From: Acidisoma sp. PAMC 29798
Lineage (GTDB): Bacteria > Pseudomonadota > Alphaproteobacteria > Acetobacterales > Acetobacteraceae
DNA: 64,000 bases
Assembly: GCF_030252425.1 (NCBI RefSeq)
Contig: NZ_CP126995.1
Span: 1 to 64,000 of the forward strand
Direction of reading: 5' to 3'
The notes under the pieces are model-generated. The model was not told where the DNA came from and made no database searches. It saw nothing but the letters and a program-made list of their open reading frames with translations. Below are positions 10,653 to 20,108 of this stretch, piece by piece; within the stretch, counting starts at the first letter, position 1; each line of letters begins with the position of its first letter. A program made the position numbers and the translations under genes.

Positions 10653-11477
10653 CTATTGAATGATAAGGTGGCGACGAATGCGCAGCGTCATCGATAGGCC
10701 GATCAACAAGAGCAATCCTGCCATCCAGGTATCGTACCAGAGGTCGTAATGCACATGCACGGCGGTGCCGAACCATCCGCCGCGTATCATTTCGATATTG
10801 CTGACGCTCGGCGACCACAACAACAGCCAGCGGTAATTCTGCGGCAGCCAATCCACCATGGAAAACGCACCCGTGAAGGGTAGCGCGACGTAAGACACGA
10901 CCTGCACCGTCTTTTCGACCAGCTCTGACAATTCGCTGAGCGAAGCCACGAGAAGCGCGGTCACCAGACAGAACAGCATCTGGTAGACTAGGCCGAGATA
11001 GAGCAGGCCGTAATCGGCAGGCGGTTTGAGGAAGCCGAGCAGGATCGCGCCGACACAGACGATGATACCGGCGGCGATTGTGCCCATGAGTTCCAGGACA
11101 ACCCGCGACAGGATGATGTCGAGCGGTGTGACCTGTCGATGAAACAGGAGGCTGCCATTCGCTTCGAAGGCTTTGACCGCCCGCATCAGGCAATGGCGCC
11201 ACATGGTCAGCGGCACATAGCCGGTGATGACGATGGCGGTGACAGGCAGGCCGTGGTCATGGGGCGGCCTGATCGCCGTCCAAACGACCGCAACGGCCGC
11301 ACAGAACAGGATCGGCTCTGCGATAATCCAGAGGAAGCCGAGATTCTCCCGCCCGTAGCGCGTATGCAATTCACGTAGGATCAAAGCCCCGATAACGCAA
11401 CCCTGAACCCGACAGACCTCAACCAGAGATGGCTTTCTGATCGTCGCCGTAGAAACTTGGCTCACTTGACCGCTCAA
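10653..11477 (-). CDS. kpsM: Capsule ABC exporter permease (ABC-2 type)
   Basis: This 274-aa inner-membrane protein has about six hydrophobic helices. An N-terminal cytoplasmic segment, LILRELHTRYGRENLGFLW, is typical of KpsM/Wzm/BexB permeases. It forms the membrane channel with KpsT. The start overlaps the stop of kpsE by four bases (ATGA), which implies translational coupling. Confidence 0.92.
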   Translation of the reverse strand: MSGQVSQVSTATIRKPSLVEVCRVQGCVIGALILRELHTRYGRENLGFLWIIAEPILFCAAVAVVWTAIRPPHDHGLPVTAIVITGYVPLTMWRHCLMRAVKAFEANGSLLFHRQVTPLDIILSRVVLELMGTIAAGIIVCVGAILLGFLKPPADYGLLYLGLVYQMLFCLVTALLVASLSELSELVEKTVQVVSYVALPFTGAFSMVDWLPQNYRWLLLWSPSVSNIEMIRGGWFGTAVHVHYDLWYDTWMAGLLLLIGLSMTLRIRRHLIIQ

Positions 11478-12652
11478 ACGATGCGGTGCTCGCGGGCGCC
11501 GCTGATGATCAGTTTTGCCAGAAGGAAAAGGCCAAGCAGGCTCGCGAAGACCACGGCGACCGAGCTGAGCGCCTTGGGATAGGCGGGGTAGTCGGGCAAG
11601 TTCGGCGGCACGATCTCGTCGATATAGAGCTGCTGCCGATCGGCCTGAGCCTTGGCGGCTTCCAGTGAAGCCATCGCACTCGCCAGAAGCTTTTCACCCA
11701 GATCCTGTTGCAGCGTGAGATCGTCATAAGCGGTGATCTTCGGCACCAGAGACGTGTCCGAGCCGGTGATGGCCGTGTTAGAATTGGCGATCTGCGCCTG
11801 AAGCGCCGTGACGCGGCGCTGGTAAACCGGTATCAGCGGACTATCCGGTGCGGATGCGCGCAGCTGGGCAATTTGAATACGCGTCGTCACCAGCATCGAT
11901 TGCAGGTCGCTGATGTCGCGCAACATCGGCACCGACTGCTTCATGGGGTCGAGCATCGCCTGTTGATTGCGATAGGTGGCGAGCTGGGCGCCGAGATCGC
12001 GCAGATGCGCCTCCGCATCGGCAACTTCCTTTTGCGAGCTGCTGATGGTGTTCTGGCGCTGCCGCGCATTCATCCTGTTGACCAGATCCTCGGATGCGGT
12101 GAGGAGGGCGGCCGCAATGCGCTGCGAGTCCTCGGGCTGGAAGGTGATGACCTTCAGTGTCGAAATGCCGGTCGTCGAATCAAGATCGGCGATAACGTGT
12201 TTGTCATAATATTTGTAGAAGCTCTCGAAGCTGCGGCCTGAGAATGGATTTGGGAAGCGGGCGATGGCATCCGCCCCCGGCCGATTAAAAACAGCTTCGA
12301 TCTGCTGTGCGTTCATCATGTCGCGGGCGGCAGCCCGGGACATAACGTAATCCTGGACGGCATAGGTATCTTCGCTCGCGCTGACACCGCCGGCCGTTTG
12401 CAGCAGGCTGGACAGCATGCCAGGCGCCGCGCTGCTTTGTCCCCGCACGACGAACTGCGTCTCGGAGACATATTGGGGTGAGGCGATGGCGAAGAAATAC
12501 GCCGACACAACGGCCGTTGGTACAAGCACCATAAGACAGAAAGGAAGCCATCGCGCCAAGAGCGAAGGTCGCCGGGTGATTGGCCGTGTGCCATCCGGGC
12601 GTTTGAAGAGATCCGCTACTCCGGCGCCGGTGCTGAGATCAAGTCCGTCCAT
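11474..12652 (-). CDS. kpsE: Capsule export inner-membrane periplasmic adaptor (PCP/KpsE family)
   Basis: This 392-aa protein should bridge the KpsMT transporter and the outer-membrane channel. It has one membrane helix near residues 33-55, then the family motif SPQYVSETQFVVRG, a long periplasmic helical region about residues 200-330 (coiled-coil like, rich in Ala, Gln, Glu, Arg), and a second membrane helix at about 362-384, preceded by PPNLPDYPAYPK. This matches KpsE/BexC/CtrB architecture. It is the first gene of the kpsE-M-T operon. A 255-base gap upstream shows no other gene. Confidence 0.92.
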   Translation of the reverse strand: MDGLDLSTGAGVADLFKRPDGTRPITRRPSLLARWLPFCLMVLVPTAVVSAYFFAIASPQYVSETQFVVRGQSSAAPGMLSSLLQTAGGVSASEDTYAVQDYVMSRAAARDMMNAQQIEAVFNRPGADAIARFPNPFSGRSFESFYKYYDKHVIADLDSTTGISTLKVITFQPEDSQRIAAALLTASEDLVNRMNARQRQNTISSSQKEVADAEAHLRDLGAQLATYRNQQAMLDPMKQSVPMLRDISDLQSMLVTTRIQIAQLRASAPDSPLIPVYQRRVTALQAQIANSNTAITGSDTSLVPKITAYDDLTLQQDLGEKLLASAMASLEAAKAQADRQQLYIDEIVPPNLPDYPAYPKALSSVAVVFASLLGLFLLAKLIISGAREHRIV

Positions 12653-12907
12653 AATGGGATCCTTGCCCTATTGGGGCCTTCAAATCAACTGTAAACCAAT
12701 ATTGAGTGTTTTGATTGTAACCCAACGTGTCGTTGCACATCCAATACTGAGCCAGGCGCGACGGGAACCGGGACGGCACGGTCGTCACTTGGCCGTGTGA
12801 CCAGCCGCGCCTGCGTTTCGTCTTCTCTGCCAAGCACATCGAAGAGGATAGACGAGCGAACCGCGTCTGGCGGTGATCACAACGGCTCAAGAAAAGCGCC
12901 TTCACGA

Positions 12908-14413
12908 TCAGGCTGCACAGTCGAGGATGGCATGATGCAGCTCGGCCGGCGTCAGATCCGCCTGCCGCGATGTCGTCACCGATCCGCCGGCGTCAAAGCG
13001 CATCAGAACATAGGGCGTGTGGCGATCTCCGCCCGGTTCCACGACACCCGGAATCGACGGACGATGATCGCCGAAGAAGGCGAGAACAGCGGAACGGCCT
13101 GACGCAGAGAGCATCATGATGAGATCTTCCAGCAAGGCATCGCTATGGCGCAGATGGCTGAGATAGCCTTCGAATCCGCCCGATGAAATTCCCATCCGGC
13201 CGCGCTGCCACGGCCCATGATTTTCCATCGTGACCGCGTAGATAAAAGTTTTTCCTGTCGATAAGGTAACGATCTCGCGGACGGCCGCGCCCACGGCGGC
13301 ATCGCTGACATAGGGGCCGGTGGCGGTCGCGGATGGTGCGCAGGCCTCACTTCCCACCATCCGCCCGAACCCGATCGCCGGCATGAGGTTGTCACGCGCA
13401 TAGAAGCGCAGGTCATGCGGGTGGAGGAAAACACAGCCATAGCCGCGGCCGCTCAGCTTCGCAGACAAGGCGTGGGACGCGTCTCGCCTGGCGGTCAAAA
13501 AAGGGTCGTACCGCCGAAAGCCCAAGGCCGGCTCACCCTGCCCGAACAACACGCCATATTCGGTGCGCATGGTGTAGGCGCCGAAACCGCTGACCATGAG
13601 GCGTCCACGTTGCCAGGCAGCGGTCCGCGCGCGCGCGAGACTTGGCAAGGTTTGCGCATCTTCGCGCAGCGTCGTCGGGTCGGTGAAGGATTCGCATTGA
13701 ACGACGATGACAAGGTCGGCTGAAAGGTTCTGCGGCAAGGGAGCGGCAATCATTGGTCGGCGCTCGCGCCGCCATCTGAAGGCGTAGACCAGAAGTGTCA
13801 AACGCAGCCCGTGCCGCCTGAAATCTGTCACGACATTAGGCCGCCGCATCAACCGAGGCGACAGGATAGGTATCGCCAGCAATGGCGCCGCCGTTACCAT
13901 CAAAGCGAGACCCAGAAGATGAGGGCTCATCCGTGTGGTCGAACCGCAAGCGATCGTCACCGCAAGCGCCACGACCCCGCCAAGGGCCAGGACGCGAACA
14001 GCGGGCGGAACCGGCGCCAGATAAAACCCAGGATAGCGGACAAATGCCCCCAGAACCGCGAGATCGGAGAACAGCAATGGCTCCCCCAACGCGCGGTTCT
14101 TGAGATTGGATCCAATGGTGAGCGCTGCGGATAACGCGATCGTGATGGCGCATGCGATCAACGGATTTCCCGTCGCGAAGAGCCCCGCTCCGACGATGAC
14201 AAGGGTCACCAGCAGCCGCCAGTGCAAGCTTTCCGGTGCCCGCCCGCCGCGACGCCGTGGCACGGCCGAGCCATCCAGGATCTCAGCCGCGGCAAGGGTT
14301 ATTGCGATATACGATAAAGTAATGATTGAGCAGATCACGATGTTTGTATCGGCAACTTTTGTACTCGGAAAGTTCGAAAGACGCCGTCCATCACGTAATT
14401 GTGGCGTTAGCAA
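12908..14413 (-). CDS. Membrane phosphoglycerol transferase-like enzyme (LTA synthase / sulfatase superfamily)
   Basis: About five N-terminal transmembrane helices (residues 20-190) are followed by an alkaline-phosphatase-superfamily catalytic domain facing the periplasm. Metal-site elements are visible: VVQCESF at the start of the domain, the putative nucleophile Thr in AYTMRTEYGVLFG, VTMENHGPW and FFGDHRP. Relatives transfer phosphoglycerol or phosphoethanolamine, and such genes are often found beside kps genes. It probably decorates the exported polymer or its lipid. Length (501 aa) is normal. It is divergent from kpsC across an AT-rich 101-base gap that should hold promoters for both. Confidence 0.78.
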   Translation of the reverse strand: MLTPQLRDGRRLSNFPSTKVADTNIVICSIITLSYIAITLAAAEILDGSAVPRRRGGRAPESLHWRLLVTLVIVGAGLFATGNPLIACAITIALSAALTIGSNLKNRALGEPLLFSDLAVLGAFVRYPGFYLAPVPPAVRVLALGGVVALAVTIACGSTTRMSPHLLGLALMVTAAPLLAIPILSPRLMRRPNVVTDFRRHGLRLTLLVYAFRWRRERRPMIAAPLPQNLSADLVIVVQCESFTDPTTLREDAQTLPSLARARTAAWQRGRLMVSGFGAYTMRTEYGVLFGQGEPALGFRRYDPFLTARRDASHALSAKLSGRGYGCVFLHPHDLRFYARDNLMPAIGFGRMVGSEACAPSATATGPYVSDAAVGAAVREIVTLSTGKTFIYAVTMENHGPWQRGRMGISSGGFEGYLSHLRHSDALLEDLIMMLSASGRSAVLAFFGDHRPSIPGVVEPGGDRHTPYVLMRFDAGGSVTTSRQADLTPAELHHAILDCAA

Positions 14414-14514
14414 GATTTCTTGAAGGTTAATCGGGATATGGAACTACATTTTATATAGGTTGCGTTAACTCTAATAGAAGACATAGTTAAGTTTCAGTTC
14501 AGTATGGGGGCATC

Positions 14515-16293
14515 TTGCACGTCGTTCGCGATCAAGAACCTGCGTTCCCAATGATCCGCCCGGTAACGTCGAATGAATTTTCACGTTTTCCGGATCAATA
14601 CCGTATCACAATGGCTTTGTTGCGCGCGCCACCTTTCGCAGCCTCAGCGTCTTCTATCTCTAGACTCGTTCCGGTATCGGAAAATACTGTCGAGAGTGAT
14701 GATGAGCGCCTTATTGGCCGCGCGCTTCTGAAGCGGAGGGTCGGCGGGCGTTTCTGGGATCCGCGCCCCACGCCGCGGCTGCGTAGTGTGTCCTTGATCG
14801 TGCCGTCAGGCCCGCCGAGCGCGGCGCGCGACCTGTGGCGGCGCGTCTGCGAAGGTGCGTCGGCCGCGAACCTCCTTCTCGTCTTGCCCCGGCTGACGGA
14901 TGGATTCGCGGCGCTCGCGGCAGAGGTCACGCAAACCGGCGGCATGGTGGTAGGCGCCGCCGATCCGCATGCATTGCTGGACGAGGCCCGCGACATCCAT
15001 GTCACGGCGATGAGCGACCTTGGTCTGCTTGGTCTATTTGCCGGCCTGCCGGTGTGGTGGCATGGCGTGGACAGCCCGTCACCCACGATGATCCCGCACC
15101 ACGAGGCGGCGAAGGCCGCCGTCTGGCTGGTGCGCGGCACGGCCTATACCGATCCCTTTACCAATTTGCCGACAAGTGCCTCTGACACCATCGCGCTGCT
15201 CGCCGATTGGCGGCGCATGATCACACGCAACCGCGAGGTCGCGGTATGCGCCGGCATGTCGCTTTGGAAGCGACGCCGCATCGCCCAGTTCTTTACAACC
15301 GGTGCCGATGCACCACCCTTCCGCAGGCGGACAGCCGAGATTCTCCGGACAGCGCGATCGAGACACGGCGCCGTCGCCGTCTGGTCGACGCGCATCCCCG
15401 AGACATTGGTCGCGACGGCGGAGACGGCGGGCGTCGCGCTGCATCGGGTCGAGGATGGCTTTATCCGCTCGCTTGGCCTCGGCAGCGATCTTTTGCCGCC
15501 AGCCTCCATTATCGTCGATCGCCAAGGGATCTACTTCGATCCCTCCCGGCCAAGCGACCTCGAAACGCTCCTTGCGACCACGACCTTCGACGAGGCGTTG
15601 CGGGCGCGGGCAAAGAACCTGATCGACCTCGTTATCCGCCACGGCATCTCGAAATACGCTGCGGGAGGAGACGCCGTGGCAATCCACGCGCAGGCCGGGC
15701 AGCGCGTCATCCTGGTGCCTGGACAGGTCGCAGACGACCTCTCGGTGCGTTTGGGCGGCGGCTTGGTGCGGGGCAACGCTGACCTTTTGGCGCGCGTCCG
15801 CGCCGCCAATCCCGAGGCCTTCATCGTCTATCGCCCCCATCCGGACGTCGAGGCCGGACATCGACCGGGCGCCATCCCTGACCCTGTCGCTACCGGCCTT
15901 GCCGATCAGGTGAGCCGCGGTGGCGCCATGGCGCCGCTGATCGTCGCCGTGGACGAGGTGCATACCCTCACGTCTCTCGCCGGCTTCGAGGCTTTGCTTC
16001 GCGGTCGCAGGGTCGTGACCTACGGTCAGCCCTTCTACGCGAGCTGGGGTCTGACCCAAGACCACGCCCCGGTCACGCGGAGGCAGCGGCGTCTGACGGT
16101 CGAGGAACTCGCGGCGGCGACGCTGATCCTCTACCCACGCTATGTCGATCCTCGCACGGGCCTGCTTTGCGGCCCCGAAACGCTGATCGCGCGCCTGGCG
16201 GATGCGGCCTTGTGGCGGCCATCTCGTCTCATGCGCTTGCGCCAGTTGCAGGGGCGGCTCAAGCGATTCCGGCGCGTGAGCGTTTCGCCATGA
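14515..16293 (+). CDS. kpsC: KpsC-like Kdo transferase with a shortened first domain
   Basis: KpsC makes the beta-Kdo linker on the lipid anchor of ABC-exported capsules. It normally has two GT-B units. The C-terminal unit is complete: RVEDGFIRSLGLG, then FDPSRPSDLE, VYRPHPDVEAG, HTLTSLAGFEALLRG, YGQPFYASWGLT and YPRYVDP. The N-terminal unit is represented only by its second half, ending in SLWKRR near residue 250, and lacks the matching RVEDGF and TLTSLAGFE signatures. The total of 592 aa is short for the family. The start is TTG behind GGGGG; an ATG 12 codons on (14551) is possible. It overlaps kpsS (ATGA). Confidence 0.88.
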   Translation: MHVVRDQEPAFPMIRPVTSNEFSRFPDQYRITMALLRAPPFAASASSISRLVPVSENTVESDDERLIGRALLKRRVGGRFWDPRPTPRLRSVSLIVPSGPPSAARDLWRRVCEGASAANLLLVLPRLTDGFAALAAEVTQTGGMVVGAADPHALLDEARDIHVTAMSDLGLLGLFAGLPVWWHGVDSPSPTMIPHHEAAKAAVWLVRGTAYTDPFTNLPTSASDTIALLADWRRMITRNREVAVCAGMSLWKRRRIAQFFTTGADAPPFRRRTAEILRTARSRHGAVAVWSTRIPETLVATAETAGVALHRVEDGFIRSLGLGSDLLPPASIIVDRQGIYFDPSRPSDLETLLATTTFDEALRARAKNLIDLVIRHGISKYAAGGDAVAIHAQAGQRVILVPGQVADDLSVRLGGGLVRGNADLLARVRAANPEAFIVYRPHPDVEAGHRPGAIPDPVATGLADQVSRGGAMAPLIVAVDEVHTLTSLAGFEALLRGRRVVTYGQPFYASWGLTQDHAPVTRRQRRLTVEELAAATLILYPRYVDPRTGLLCGPETLIARLADAALWRPSRLMRLRQLQGRLKRFRRVSVSP

Positions 16294-17642
16294 ACGCGAT
16301 ATCACCACCCGAACGGGCCGACATGCCTGTGGAAGGCCGGCGTCAGGTCTTGTTGCTGCAGAGCCTGATGGGACCGTTCTTCCGACGGATCGGCCAGGCC
16401 TTGTTGCGCGACGGCTACGGCGTCCACAAGGTGAACTTCAACGGCGGCGACCAGCTCTTCTGGCGTCTTCCGGGGGCCATTAACTACACCGGTCGGCCAT
16501 CGGATTGGCCGGATGCCTTGGCGCGCATCATCGCGGCGCGGGGCATCACAGATGTGCTGCTGTTCGGCGATTGCCGCCCCCTGCACAGTGCCGCCATCGC
16601 CGTCTGCCGTAACCTGCATATCGCCGTGCATGTCTTCGAGGAGGGCTATATTCGGCCCGATTGGGTGACGCTCGAACTGGACGGCGTGAACGGCCATTCC
16701 TCGCTGCCGCGCGACCCGAACTATTACCGGGACCGCGCGGCTCAGCTACCGCCCGCGCCCGAGCATCAGTCCGTCCCCTCCTCCTTCCGCCGCAGGGCTT
16801 TGGAGAGCATCGCTTACAACGCCGCCGACCTGCTGACCCGGTGGCGATATCCCCACTGGGACAATCATCGGCCCTGGCACCCGCTGATAGAAGGGGTCGG
16901 CTGGCTCAAGCGTCTGTCGGATCGCAAGGCCGCCGCCGCGCGCACGGCAGCGCTGCTGGCAAGGCTTGAAGCATCGCCTGAGCCCTATATGCTGTTCCCG
17001 CTGCAGCTGGATGCCGATGCGCAGGTGCGGCTGCATTCCTCCCTTGACGGCGTGGCAGATGCCATCCGCCAGGTGGTCGCCTCCTTCGCCGCGCATGCGC
17101 CGGCCCAGCTGCGGCTGATCGTCAAGGAACATCCGCTCGACAACGGCGTGACGGACTGGCGCGCTCTGACGGCCGAAGCGGCAGGGGCCGCGGGTGTCGC
17201 GGCGCGTGTCGATTACATGGAGAGCGGTGATGTCGCCGTCATCGTCCGCGCTGCGCGCGGGTTGATCACCATCAACAGCACCACCGGCACTCTCGCTCTC
17301 GCCTGCGGCGTACCCGTGATCACTCTTGGGCATGCCGTCTACGGTCTGCGTGACATCACCTTTCAAGGCACGCTCGACGAATTCTGGTCGAACCCCGGGC
17401 TGCCCGATGCGGCGACCTTCGCGGCGTTCAGACGCGTGCTGATTGACCGCTGCCTCGTCCCCGGTGGGTTCTTTTCGGAACCGGCGCTCGAAAAGCTGGT
17501 CAACAGCGCCATCGCACGGCTGGAAGCCCATTCCCCGCGCCATTTTGCCGCCACCTCCCGCGCCTGCAGAGATCGCACGGCGACCTCCTCGGCCTACGAA
17601 CCCCTCGCGCTCGGTCACGGCCTGGAAAGTGCGCGCGGATGA
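16290..17642 (+). CDS. kpsS: KpsS-like capsule Kdo transferase
   Basis: This 450-aa protein is predicted to add the first Kdo residue to the lipid anchor. It has the family motifs VLLLQSLMGPFFRRIG at the N-terminus, FNGGDQLFW, FEEGYIRPDW, KEHPLDNG and the C-terminal TINSTTGTLALACGVPV with GLRDITFQG. The ATG at 16290 overlaps the kpsC stop. An in-frame GTG/ATG extension into kpsC is not needed. The next gene again overlaps by ATGA, so kpsC, kpsS and the glycosyltransferase at 17639 form one coupled unit. Confidence 0.93.
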   Translation: MNAISPPERADMPVEGRRQVLLLQSLMGPFFRRIGQALLRDGYGVHKVNFNGGDQLFWRLPGAINYTGRPSDWPDALARIIAARGITDVLLFGDCRPLHSAAIAVCRNLHIAVHVFEEGYIRPDWVTLELDGVNGHSSLPRDPNYYRDRAAQLPPAPEHQSVPSSFRRRALESIAYNAADLLTRWRYPHWDNHRPWHPLIEGVGWLKRLSDRKAAAARTAALLARLEASPEPYMLFPLQLDADAQVRLHSSLDGVADAIRQVVASFAAHAPAQLRLIVKEHPLDNGVTDWRALTAEAAGAAGVAARVDYMESGDVAVIVRAARGLITINSTTGTLALACGVPVITLGHAVYGLRDITFQGTLDEFWSNPGLPDAATFAAFRRVLIDRCLVPGGFFSEPALEKLVNSAIARLEAHSPRHFAATSRACRDRTATSSAYEPLALGHGLESARG

Positions 17643-18943
17643 ACGCATCGCCTGGCCGCATCTACACCATGCCGCGGGTGATGCTCGACATTTCGCGTCT
17701 GCTCTCGCGGGCAGCCGAAGCAGTGCCGACCGGCATCGATCGCGTTGAACTGGCCTATGCCGAATACCTTATCGGCCAGGTGCCGGATGCTACGGAATTC
17801 GTGGCGTTGCATCCGCTCGGCCGCTTCGGCACGCTTCCCTTCGAAGCGGCGGCGCGGTTCATCGGTCTCCTCTCCACGCGTTGGGCCGGTGCCGGCGGTG
17901 ATGGTGGCTATGCGACACGTGCCGGGCGCTGGCTGCTTCATGGCATGATGCTTCCCGGGGCGGAGCGCCGCTACGAAGCCAAATCCGTCCCGGAGCGTAA
18001 CGCTGCCTATCTGCTGCTGTCGCATCATCATCTGACACGGCCGGCGATCATCTCCGAGACCCTGGTACGCCGCCGTGTCGGCGCTTTTGTTCCCATGGTT
18101 CACGACCTGATCCCGAGCGATTATCCGGAATATGCCCGGCCCCGGGAGCCCGCGAAGCACTTGCTCCGTATCGAGACCGTCGCCCGTTATGCGGACGGCG
18201 TTCTGGTGCCGACTGAAACCGTCAGACAATCCCTGATCCCGCATTTCGAGATCGCAGGTCGCCCCTACGTGCCGATCCGTGTTGTGTCGCACGGCGTGCA
18301 CCTACGCCCGCCTTTGCTGGGTCCACACGCCCCCGCCCATCCGTATTTCGTCTGTCTCGGCACGATCGAGCCGCGCAAGAATCACCTTCTCCTTCTCAAT
18401 CTCTGGCGGCGTTTGGTGGAGAAGCACGGCACCCGCGCGCCGAAGCTGATCCTGATCGGTAAACGCGGCTGGGAGAACGAGAACGTCATCGACATGATCG
18501 AGCGCTGTCCGGCGCTCCAAGGCGTGGTGGAGGAGCACAATCAGCTTCCCGACGATGAAGTCACGCGCTTACTCACGGGCGCGCGCGCCTTGCTGTTTCC
18601 GTCCTTTGCCGAAGGATACGGTTTGCCCCTGGCGGAGGCTCTGGCCCTCGGTGCACCGGTGATTTGTTCAGACATCGCAGTCTTCCGGGAGGTCGGCGGT
18701 GATGTTCCGGTCTACCTCGATCCGCTGGACGGCCTCGGCTGGCTTCACATGGTGGAGGCTTTCGCGGGGCCGGGGGCGGCGGCGCGAGAAAGCCAGCGCG
18801 CTCGTCTTGCGAGCCGGCCTGAGCCGAGTTGGCGCGACAGTGTCAGGGAAGGCCTTGCGTTCATCGCCGAGTTAGCCCAGGGCGCGGAACCCATGGCGTC
18901 GCCGGACAGAACCATGAGATCATCAACCGTGAGACCAGGCTGA
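17639..18943 (+). CDS. Glycosyltransferase, GT4 type, 434 aa
   Basis: This GT-B glycosyltransferase carries the TGIDRVELAYAEYL segment at the N-terminus (compare SGIQRVQ in the TPR-glycosyltransferase), the GTIEPRKNH donor loop near residue 240 and EGYGLPLAE. Its position in a translationally coupled unit with kpsC and kpsS suggests it adds a residue close to the Kdo linker, or starts the repeat on it. That role is inferred. The acceptor is unknown. Confidence 0.85.
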   Translation: MNASPGRIYTMPRVMLDISRLLSRAAEAVPTGIDRVELAYAEYLIGQVPDATEFVALHPLGRFGTLPFEAAARFIGLLSTRWAGAGGDGGYATRAGRWLLHGMMLPGAERRYEAKSVPERNAAYLLLSHHHLTRPAIISETLVRRRVGAFVPMVHDLIPSDYPEYARPREPAKHLLRIETVARYADGVLVPTETVRQSLIPHFEIAGRPYVPIRVVSHGVHLRPPLLGPHAPAHPYFVCLGTIEPRKNHLLLLNLWRRLVEKHGTRAPKLILIGKRGWENENVIDMIERCPALQGVVEEHNQLPDDEVTRLLTGARALLFPSFAEGYGLPLAEALALGAPVICSDIAVFREVGGDVPVYLDPLDGLGWLHMVEAFAGPGAAARESQRARLASRPEPSWRDSVREGLAFIAELAQGAEPMASPDRTMRSSTVRPG

Positions 18944-18959
18944 GACCAAACACGGAGAG

Positions 18960-20108
18960 CTACACAGTTACGCGCGTGAGGCTGCCGACGGTTTCGTACA
19001 GGGTCCGGAGCCGCTTGGCATAGGCGTCGAGGGAAAAAACCTTGCCGCGCTGCAGGCCCGCCGCCCTGAGTTGGTGCGGCAAATCAGCCTCACGATCGAG
19101 GGCCGCGATACCATTCGCCATGTCGCGAACACTGAGAGGATCGATCAGCAGTGCAGCGCCGCCAGCAATCTCCTCCGTGGCGCCCCCCCGCGATGTCATG
19201 ACTGGTGTGCCGAGCGCCATCGCTTCCAAGATCGGCAGACCAAACCCTTCCGCGAGGGAGGGAAATAGCACGGCGTGCGCCTCCGCTATGGCGCGAATGA
19301 GAGCTGGTCGGTTGGACCAGACAATGCGCTGCACCGCGGTACGGCCAAGAGGATGGCGGGTCGCCGGGGCCAGTTCGGCCGCTGCTCCATCCCCGTCTGG
19401 ACCCAGAATGACAAGCGGTCTCGTCACGCCGCTCTCCGCATGGGCTTGGATGAGACGGCCAATGTTCTTGCGCCTCTCCACGGTGCCGAAGACCAGGAAA
19501 CTGCCCGGCGGACACAGCGGCGTCACCGTCCGCGCATCCCGAAGCAGGGCTGCCGGCAGATCGATGGCCTGGGATAGGTTGACGACGCGCTCAGGCGCTG
19601 TGCCGAATTCTGCGATCACCTCGTGGCGAACGGTTTCCGAAACCGTCACGACGACTGCCGCTTGAGCGATCACCGCAGCCAGCAACCGCCGCATCCGCAC
19701 CGAGGCGATGCCCGTCAGTTCCGGCTGGCGGAGAGGAATCAGGTCATGGATCGTCACCACATTGGGCACGCCCCGCAGATGGAGCGGCAGCGGATAGGTC
19801 CAATGCATGATCGCGGGTAGCGCATGGCCGTGAAGCCGGAGTGGCAGCGGTCGCCGATAGAGGTTGAAATGTACCTGCGCAACACGGAAGAGATCGGGCG
19901 ATACTAAATCGCTTCCGCAGGAATAAAGCCGTCGCGTCGGCTGAGCCGCGCGTAACAGTCGCGTGACTTTCGTGGATGTGCCGGTCGCAGTGACGACGTC
20001 GGTGCGGACTCCTTCGCGCTGACAGGCCTGCAAGAGGACGGTCGCATAGGTCGCGACGCCGGTGCCCTCAGCGGTGCCGAGGTTGCGGCCGTCGATCGCT
20101 ATTCTCAA
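18960..20108 (-). CDS. Glycosyltransferase, GT4 type, 382 aa
   Basis: The protein begins LRIAIDGRNLG, followed by GTGVATYATVL, the GTVERRKNIGRLIQAH donor loop and EGFGLPILE. It is a close paralogue of the enzyme at 7373-8647 (both have MHWTYPLP in mid-sequence). I chose the TTG at 20108, which overlaps the stop of the upstream hydroxylase gene in a TTGA. A GTG at 20153 would give 15 more residues inside that gene. It converges with the previous glycosyltransferase, with only 16 bases between the stops. Confidence 0.85.
   Translation of the reverse strand: MRIAIDGRNLGTAEGTGVATYATVLLQACQREGVRTDVVTATGTSTKVTRLLRAAQPTRRLYSCGSDLVSPDLFRVAQVHFNLYRRPLPLRLHGHALPAIMHWTYPLPLHLRGVPNVVTIHDLIPLRQPELTGIASVRMRRLLAAVIAQAAVVVTVSETVRHEVIAEFGTAPERVVNLSQAIDLPAALLRDARTVTPLCPPGSFLVFGTVERRKNIGRLIQAHAESGVTRPLVILGPDGDGAAAELAPATRHPLGRTAVQRIVWSNRPALIRAIAEAHAVLFPSLAEGFGLPILEAMALGTPVMTSRGGATEEIAGGAALLIDPLSVRDMANGIAALDREADLPHQLRAAGLQRGKVFSLDAYAKRLRTLYETVGSLTRVTV

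Noticed and set aside
12653-12907. Small minus-strand frame between kpsE and the phosphoglycerol-transferase gene
   Set aside because: There is no ribosome site and no protein-like composition or recognisable motif.
15079-16308. 409-codon minus-strand frame across kpsC
   Set aside because: It is antisense to a gene with clear family motifs. The high-GC third-position pattern keeps this frame open.
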